DNA from: Bacteroidales bacterium
Lineage (GTDB): Bacteria; Bacteroidota; Bacteroidia; Bacteroidales; JAFGUD01
NCBI GenBank assembly: GCA_016938685.1
Contig: JAFGUD010000494.1
Coordinates: forward strand, 1-44,416
Length of the DNA: 44,416 bases
Reading direction: 5' to 3'
Below are positions 41,000 to 44,416 of the stretch, piece after piece (within the stretch, counting starts at the first letter, position 1; every line of letters starts with the position of its first letter). The position numbers and the translations under genes are program-made. The notes under the pieces were generated by a model. It made no database searches, was not told the origin of the DNA, and saw only the letters and a list, made by a program, of their open reading frames with translations.

Positions 41000-41014
41000 T
41001 GGCAGAATATTTGT
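41000..41014 (+). promoter_or_regulatory. Possible sigma-54 type promoter before the DUF2147 gene
   Basis: TGGCAGAATATTTGT resembles the -24/-12 element TGGCAyr-N4-TTGCw, with G at the y position and GT instead of GC at -12. It lies 34 bases before the ATG at 41049; no TAnnTTTG box was found there. Tentative. Confidence 0.3.
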
Positions 41015-41048
41015 TTGTAAAACATGTAAAACTTTAAATTTAAAGATT

Positions 41049-41486
41049 ATGAACAAAAAATTCTTTTCTATCCTTGGAATTTTGCTTTTTGGCGTTTTGT
41101 TTTCTGCATCTGCACAAATAGTAGGAAACTGGAAAACTATTGATGATGAAACAGGAAAAGCAAAATCAGTTGTTGAAATTTACGAAGGTAAAGACGGCAA
41201 ATTTTATGGTAAAATAACTAAACTATTCCGTGAACCCGGCGAAGAACAAAATCCTATTTGTGATGTTTGTCCGGGCAGCAAAAAAGACAAACCCGTGATT
41301 GGAATGATAATTATTTCCGGAATGGAAAAAACCAGTTCAAACATGTGGAAACGGGGAACTATTCTGGATCCTGCTACAGGAAATGTATATGATTGTAAAA
41401 TGTGGCGAGATGGTAAAAATCTTGAAGTTAGAGGTTATCTTGGAATTAGTTTAGTTGGTCGTTCACAAACCTGGCTTCCTTATTAA
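41049..41486 (+). CDS. DUF2147 exported protein
   Basis: A 145-residue exported protein with signal peptide MNKKFFSILGILLFGVLFSASAQ. The mature part is DUF2147: IVGNWKTIDDETGKAKSVVE and IYEGKDGKFYGKITKLF, a CDVC pair with KDKPVIGMII, and the closing LEVRGYLGISLVGRSQTWLP. It is a lipocalin-like beta-barrel family with no established role, common in Bacteroidota and Proteobacteria. The two cysteines (CDVC) may bind metal or form a disulfide. It is monocistronic and ends before a bidirectional terminator. Confidence 0.9.
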   Translation: MNKKFFSILGILLFGVLFSASAQIVGNWKTIDDETGKAKSVVEIYEGKDGKFYGKITKLFREPGEEQNPICDVCPGSKKDKPVIGMIIISGMEKTSSNMWKRGTILDPATGNVYDCKMWRDGKNLEVRGYLGISLVGRSQTWLPY

Positions 41487-41540
41487 AATAAGTTTATAAA
41501 GTTGAAAGTTTTAAAAAGTTTCTGCTTTAAAATCCAATAA

Positions 41541-41570
41541 AAAAACCGACTTTTAAAGTCGGTTTTTTTT
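41541..41570. terminator. Bidirectional terminator between DUF2147 and tRNA-Leu
   Basis: ACCGACTTT (41545-41553) and AAAGTCGGT (41555-41563) form an inverted repeat with A run before and T8 after. It ends 2 bases from the tRNA 3' end. Confidence 0.85.
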
Positions 41571-41571
41571 G

Positions 41572-41655
41572 TACCCGAGGCCGGGATCGAACCGGCACGA
41601 GATTGCTCTCACTGGTGTTTGAGACCAGCGCGTCTACCAATTCCGCCACTCGGGC
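41572..41655 (-). tRNA. tRNA-Leu (anticodon CAA)
   Basis: An 84-base class II tRNA on the minus strand. The acceptor GCCCGAG pairs with CTCGGGT (one G-U) and the discriminator is A. The D arm contains GGTAGACGC and the anticodon stem-loop is CTGGT CTCAAAC ACCAG (anticodon CAA, reading UUG). The variable arm is long, as required for leucine, and the T arm is GCCGG TTCGATC CCGGC. CCA is not encoded. It has a canonical promoter at 41673-41703. Confidence 0.97.
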
Positions 41656-41672
41656 AACAAAATTAGTGATTG

Positions 41673-41703
41673 CAAAAGTAAAAGTTATTTTTTATTCAAC
41701 AAA
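41673..41703 (-). promoter_or_regulatory. Promoter of tRNA-Leu
   Basis: Minus-strand TTTG (41700-41703), 19 bases, then TACTTTTG (41673-41680), 17 bases before the mature tRNA 5' end. Confidence 0.85.
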
Positions 41704-41746
41704 TTTTTCTTTACAACTTAAACTCGAAAACTAGCAACTCGGTACT

Positions 41747-43288
41747 CTAAAGAAGATTTTCCAACAACTTAGCCATACTTACTTTTTCGTGAGCTATATT
41801 TATAAGTTCATCAACACTTACTCTTTCTTGTTCCATTGAATCTCTGTGTCTTAACGTTACTGTATTGTCTTCTTTTGTTTGATGGTCGATTGTGATACAA
41901 TATGGAGTTCCAATAGCATCTTGGCGACGATAACGTTTTCCGATAGAATCTTTTTCTTCGTAAATTACATTAAAATGAAATTTCAATTTATCAAAGATTT
42001 TATCAGCGATTTCGGGTAAACCATCTTTTTTCACAAGAGGTAAAATTGCAATTTTCACAGGTGCTAATGCAGGCGGAATTGCTAAAACTATTCTGGTTTC
42101 GCCTGTTTCTCCCACAACTTCCTCTTTGTATGCAGCCGAAAGAATAGTCATAAACATTCTGTCAACTCCAATTGAAGTTTCAACAACGTAAGGAACATAA
42201 GATTCGTTAAGTTCAGGGTCAAAATATTGTAGTTTTTTTCCTGAAAATTCCTGATGACGACCTAAATCAAAGTCAGTGCGGGAATGAATTCCTTCAACTT
42301 CTTTGAATCCCATTGGAAAATTAAATTCAATATCAACAGCAGCATTAGCGTAATGTGCAAGTTTATCATGATTATGAAATTTGTAATTTTCATCACCAAG
42401 ATTAAGATTTTTATGCCATTTAATGCGAAACTCTTTCCAGTATTCATACCATTTCATTTCTTCACCCGGACGAACAAAAAATTGCATTTCCATTTGTTCA
42501 AATTCTCGCATACGGAAAATAAATTGACGTGCAACTATCTCATTTCTAAAAGCTTTCCCAATTTGAGCAATTCCAAAAGGAATTTTCATTCTACCACTTT
42601 TTTGAACGTTAAGATAATTTACAAAAATACCTTGAGCTGTTTCGGGACGAAGATAAATTGTATTTGCTGTATCGCTTACAGATCCAAGTTTTGTATCAAA
42701 CATCAAATTAAACTGACGCACTTCTGTCCAATTTTTTGAACCCGATTCAGGACAAGCAATTTCGTTGTCGATAATAATCTGACGAAGTTCAACCAAATCA
42801 TTATCATTTAAAGCCTTAACAAAACGAGCGTTTAATTCATCAATTTTTGCCTGATTTCTAAGAACATTGGGATTTGTAGCAATAAACTGTTCTTTATCAA
42901 ATTGTTCGCCGAATTTTTTTTGAGCTTTTTCAACATCCTTAGCAATTTTAGCTTCGTATTTTGCTCTAAATTCTTCGATAAGAACATCAGCCCTGTATCT
43001 TTTTTTGCTATCTTTATTATCAATCAAAGGATCATTAAAAGCGCCAACGTGTCCGCTTGCTTCCCAAACTTTTGGGTGCATAAAAATTGCGGCGTCTAAT
43101 CCTACAATATTAGAATGTAGCTGTACCATTGATTGCCACCAATACTGTTTGATATTGTTTTTTAGTTCAGCACCATTTTGACCATAGTCATATACAGCAC
43201 TTAATCCATCATAAATTTCACTTGAAGGAAAAATAAATCCGTACTCTTTTGAGTGAGCAATTATTTTTTTTAATAAATCGTCTGCCAT
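41747..43288 (-). CDS. glyS: Glycyl-tRNA synthetase (alpha2, eukaryote/archaeal type)
   Basis: A 513-residue class II synthetase that charges tRNA-Gly. It starts MADDLLKKIIAHSKEYGFIF with the SSEIYDGLSAVYDYGQNGAE block of the single-chain (alpha2) type. Motif 2 region: NTIYLRPETAQGIFVNY and FRMREFEQMEMQFF. Motif 3: YVVETSIGVDRMFMTIL. The C-terminal anticodon-binding domain runs from about 405, with APVKIAILPLVKK and the DSIGKRYRRQDAIGTPYCIT loop. It is unlike the alpha2beta2 GlyQ/GlyS enzyme of Proteobacteria. The leader contains AACTTTC repeats and the inverted-repeat element at 43355-43497, with a -7 box at 43533-43540 beyond it. Confidence 0.95.
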   Translation of the reverse strand: MADDLLKKIIAHSKEYGFIFPSSEIYDGLSAVYDYGQNGAELKNNIKQYWWQSMVQLHSNIVGLDAAIFMHPKVWEASGHVGAFNDPLIDNKDSKKRYRADVLIEEFRAKYEAKIAKDVEKAQKKFGEQFDKEQFIATNPNVLRNQAKIDELNARFVKALNDNDLVELRQIIIDNEIACPESGSKNWTEVRQFNLMFDTKLGSVSDTANTIYLRPETAQGIFVNYLNVQKSGRMKIPFGIAQIGKAFRNEIVARQFIFRMREFEQMEMQFFVRPGEEMKWYEYWKEFRIKWHKNLNLGDENYKFHNHDKLAHYANAAVDIEFNFPMGFKEVEGIHSRTDFDLGRHQEFSGKKLQYFDPELNESYVPYVVETSIGVDRMFMTILSAAYKEEVVGETGETRIVLAIPPALAPVKIAILPLVKKDGLPEIADKIFDKLKFHFNVIYEEKDSIGKRYRRQDAIGTPYCITIDHQTKEDNTVTLRHRDSMEQERVSVDELINIAHEKVSMAKLLENLL

Positions 43289-43327
43289 GTTACTTAGTTA
43301 TAAAGTTTGAAAGTTTGAAAGTTAAAA
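43289..43327 (-). repeat. AACTTTC repeat leader before glyS
   Basis: On the minus strand: CTTTTAACTTTC, AAACTTTC, AAACTTTATAACTAAGTAAC, directly before the ATG. AAACTTTC repeats with a 8-base period. Same vocabulary as the tdk leader. Confidence 0.55.
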
Positions 43328-43354
43328 GTGCATTGTTCATTGAAAATTATGAAT

Positions 43355-43497
43355 CAATGTAGTTAAGTTAAGGGGAAAAACGGAAAGTACCTAACGGCAC
43401 TTTTTTGTTTGTTATCTTTTAGTTCCGACTTACGTCGGAACTTACAAACAGGTAGTCCCGCCGGGACATTTTTTGAGTGCTTAACTTAACGACATTG
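43355..43497. mobile_element. MITE/REPIN-like element, 143 bp, with terminal inverted repeats
   Basis: Ends: CAATGTAGTTAAGTTAAG (43355-43372) and its complement at 43480-43497 match at 17 of 18 positions; the inner 11 are perfect. Inside are three hairpins: AAAGTACC/GGCACTTT (43384-43403, one mismatch), AGTTCCGAC/GTCGGAACT (43421-43442, 9 bp, loop TTAC) and GTCCCG/CGGGAC (43455-43467). The interior is visibly richer in G+C than its surroundings and has no coding frame. This build is like a non-autonomous transposable or REP/REPIN element. No transposase is in the window. A direct GTGCATTGT occurs on both sides (43328-43336 and 43502-43510) but is too far from the ends to be a simple target duplication. 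Confidence 0.65.
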
Positions 43498-43532
43498 AAT
43501 TGTGCATTGTAAAACACACTGTTTTCGATGTG

Positions 43533-43540
43533 CAAAAGTA
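43533..43540 (-). promoter_or_regulatory. Possible -7 box for glyS
   Basis: Minus-strand TACTTTTG with no well-spaced -33 box. If used, the glyS mRNA would have a leader of about 240 bases containing the inverted-repeat element. Confidence 0.45.
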
Positions 43541-43561
43541 TAAAAAATTTCAAACTGATAA

Positions 43562-44416
43562 TTATTGAATAACTGATAATATCCAATCGATTGAAGTAGA
43601 AACACGAGTAAACACACTAATATCGCCGTATCCACCGTCAACGTAATCGTAAAAAGGATCATTTGCTCCACCTGATAAAATTCCGCAAACTTTCCATGCT
43701 CCATTTATATTTATAAAAATTGGACCTCCACTATCACCGGGAATTGTAGCTCCTTCAAATTCTGTTGCATAGGCATCACTCGAACCGGAACCTAAAAGCG
43801 CTTCATCTGAATTTACTTCATCATCACCAAGAGAATTTACTTCGCCGGTTGGAGAATCAAAATCAAATGCCAATAATCCGCCGTTGTAGGTTTGTCCACT
43901 GATAGATGTATTTATTCCATCAACTTTACGATCTAAAATATTTTCGATAGCGTGTTTTTTTGAATAGTCTTCTCCATTTCCGAATTCTTGTGTGTAATCG
44001 CCAAAGCCGCAATACCAAATAGTATTACCTATTATTTCAGAAGTAGAAGTAATTAGTTGAGCAGGAGTAATATTTGTAATAGGTGATGAAAGTTTCACAA
44101 GGCAAAAATCATTAGCATTCAAAAAATCTTCATTATCCTGCATCCAAGTTGGATGAAAAACTAGTTGTTCTACTTCGTAAGTACCTGTTGGGCTGTTAGG
44201 ATTATTTCCGGTAAGCACAAAAATACCTTCGGGCAAAGCCGGTTCGGTTTGTTCTTCGGCAACATAAAAATTGTGACCTGCTGTTAAAATCCATTCGGAA
44301 GTAATAAGCACTCCAGATGCAATATAATCTTGGCTCTGGTTTAAATTGACGATGGTATTTCAATTATTTCAAAGTAATGTTTTTCTATGCTTTTAAAGCG
44401 TTTCCAACTATCTAAG
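43562..44416 (-). CDS. Trypsin-like serine protease, 5'-truncated and probably frameshifted
   Basis: C-terminal part of a chymotrypsin-fold (S1) protease. The triad is visible: His in WILTAGHNF, Asp in ANDFCLVKL and Ser in IPGDSGGPIF. SISGQTYNGGLLAFDFDSPT and the end VFTRVSTSIDWILSVIQ fit the family. The in-frame GTG at 44311 is only 11 codons before LTAGH and too late for a real start. The frame is open upstream to 44359 and adds NTIVNLNQSQDYIASG, the expected first strand. A stop (TGA) then interrupts it. The next frame is open from 44344 to the right edge and encodes SWKRFKSIEKHYFEIIEIP. One frameshift between 44344 and 44359 would join them. The gene continues beyond the window, so signal peptide and domains there are unseen. 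Confidence 0.75.

Noticed and set aside
43289-43540. T-box or other known riboswitch before glyS
   Set aside because: No T-box core or specifier stem was recognised; near-perfect terminal inverted repeats fit a mobile element better, and T-boxes are mainly a Firmicutes feature.
44309-44311. GTG 44311 as the protease start
   Set aside because: It leaves only 11 residues before LTAGH and cuts off the first beta-strands of the fold.

Overview
The window reads as a chromosomal segment of a low-GC member of the Bacteroidota (Bacteroidales or a close relative). Four things point there. Many genes are preceded by the Bacteroidota -7 box TAnnTTTG, several with a TTG/TTTG box 19-20 bases upstream. 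Recognisable Shine-Dalgarno sites are almost absent. Bacteroidota-typical families occur (a DUF2795 acidic protein, a DUF4476 protein, a RemB/Wzi-like beta-barrel, alpha2-type GlyRS, a small membrane protein next to mutL, a YtxH plus holin-like cassette). Lipoproteins and signal peptides are frequent. No phage, plasmid, IS transposase or CRISPR array was seen; most of the window is housekeeping sequence.

Layout. 1-4.2 kb: 3' part of a HelD-like helicase, a decayed APC-type amino-acid permease with three frame breaks, and a DUF2795 gene. 4.2-8 kb: a DEDDy exonuclease divergent from two adjacent fold-type II PLP enzymes (TrpB-like, threonine-synthase-like), then arfB. 8-12.6 kb: signalling genes on the minus strand (7TMR-DISM/SpoIIE phosphatase, Cys/His mini-protein, Hanks kinase with WG-like repeats). 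12.9-18.2 kb: purL, a lipoprotein, a DUF6973-like protein, a chagasin-type protease inhibitor, a HAD phosphatase and a frameshifted ABM-domain gene. 18.4-26.8 kb: a plus-strand run of tsaB, efp, a GAF/SpoIIE phosphatase, a lipoprotein, DUF4476, skp, ispD, tdk, yidD and a sodium:solute symporter. 26.8-29.6 kb: a minus-strand unit of a membrane protein, mutL and a CBS-domain gene. 29.7-34 kb: the YtxH/holin-like cassette, malonyl-CoA decarboxylase, DUF2797 and a TPMT-like methyltransferase. 34-41.5 kb: a PKD-like lipoprotein, a P-loop protein, a metal permease fused to an HMA domain, a Wzi/RemB-like barrel, rlpA, an ABC-F ATPase and DUF2147. 41.5 kb to the end: tRNA-Leu(CAA), glyS and a trypsin-like protease cut by the right edge.

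The most unusual sequence lies between genes. Three intercistronic gaps (yidD to symporter, ABM gene to HAD gene, rlpA to Wzi-like gene) are filled by 7-8 bp tandem arrays. The arrays run in the sense direction, begin at or just inside the upstream stop codon, and share the order AGAA-type block, ACTG-type block, AAAAACT leader. A second leader type built from AACTTTC-like units precedes tdk, the GAF/SpoIIE gene and glyS. The glyS leader also carries a 143-bp element bounded by near-perfect inverted repeats with three inner hairpins, resembling a MITE or REPIN. Other points of interest are a MutL without the DQHA endonuclease motif, a yidD without a standard start codon, an A10 tract that breaks the ABM gene, and an orphan malonyl-CoA decarboxylase.
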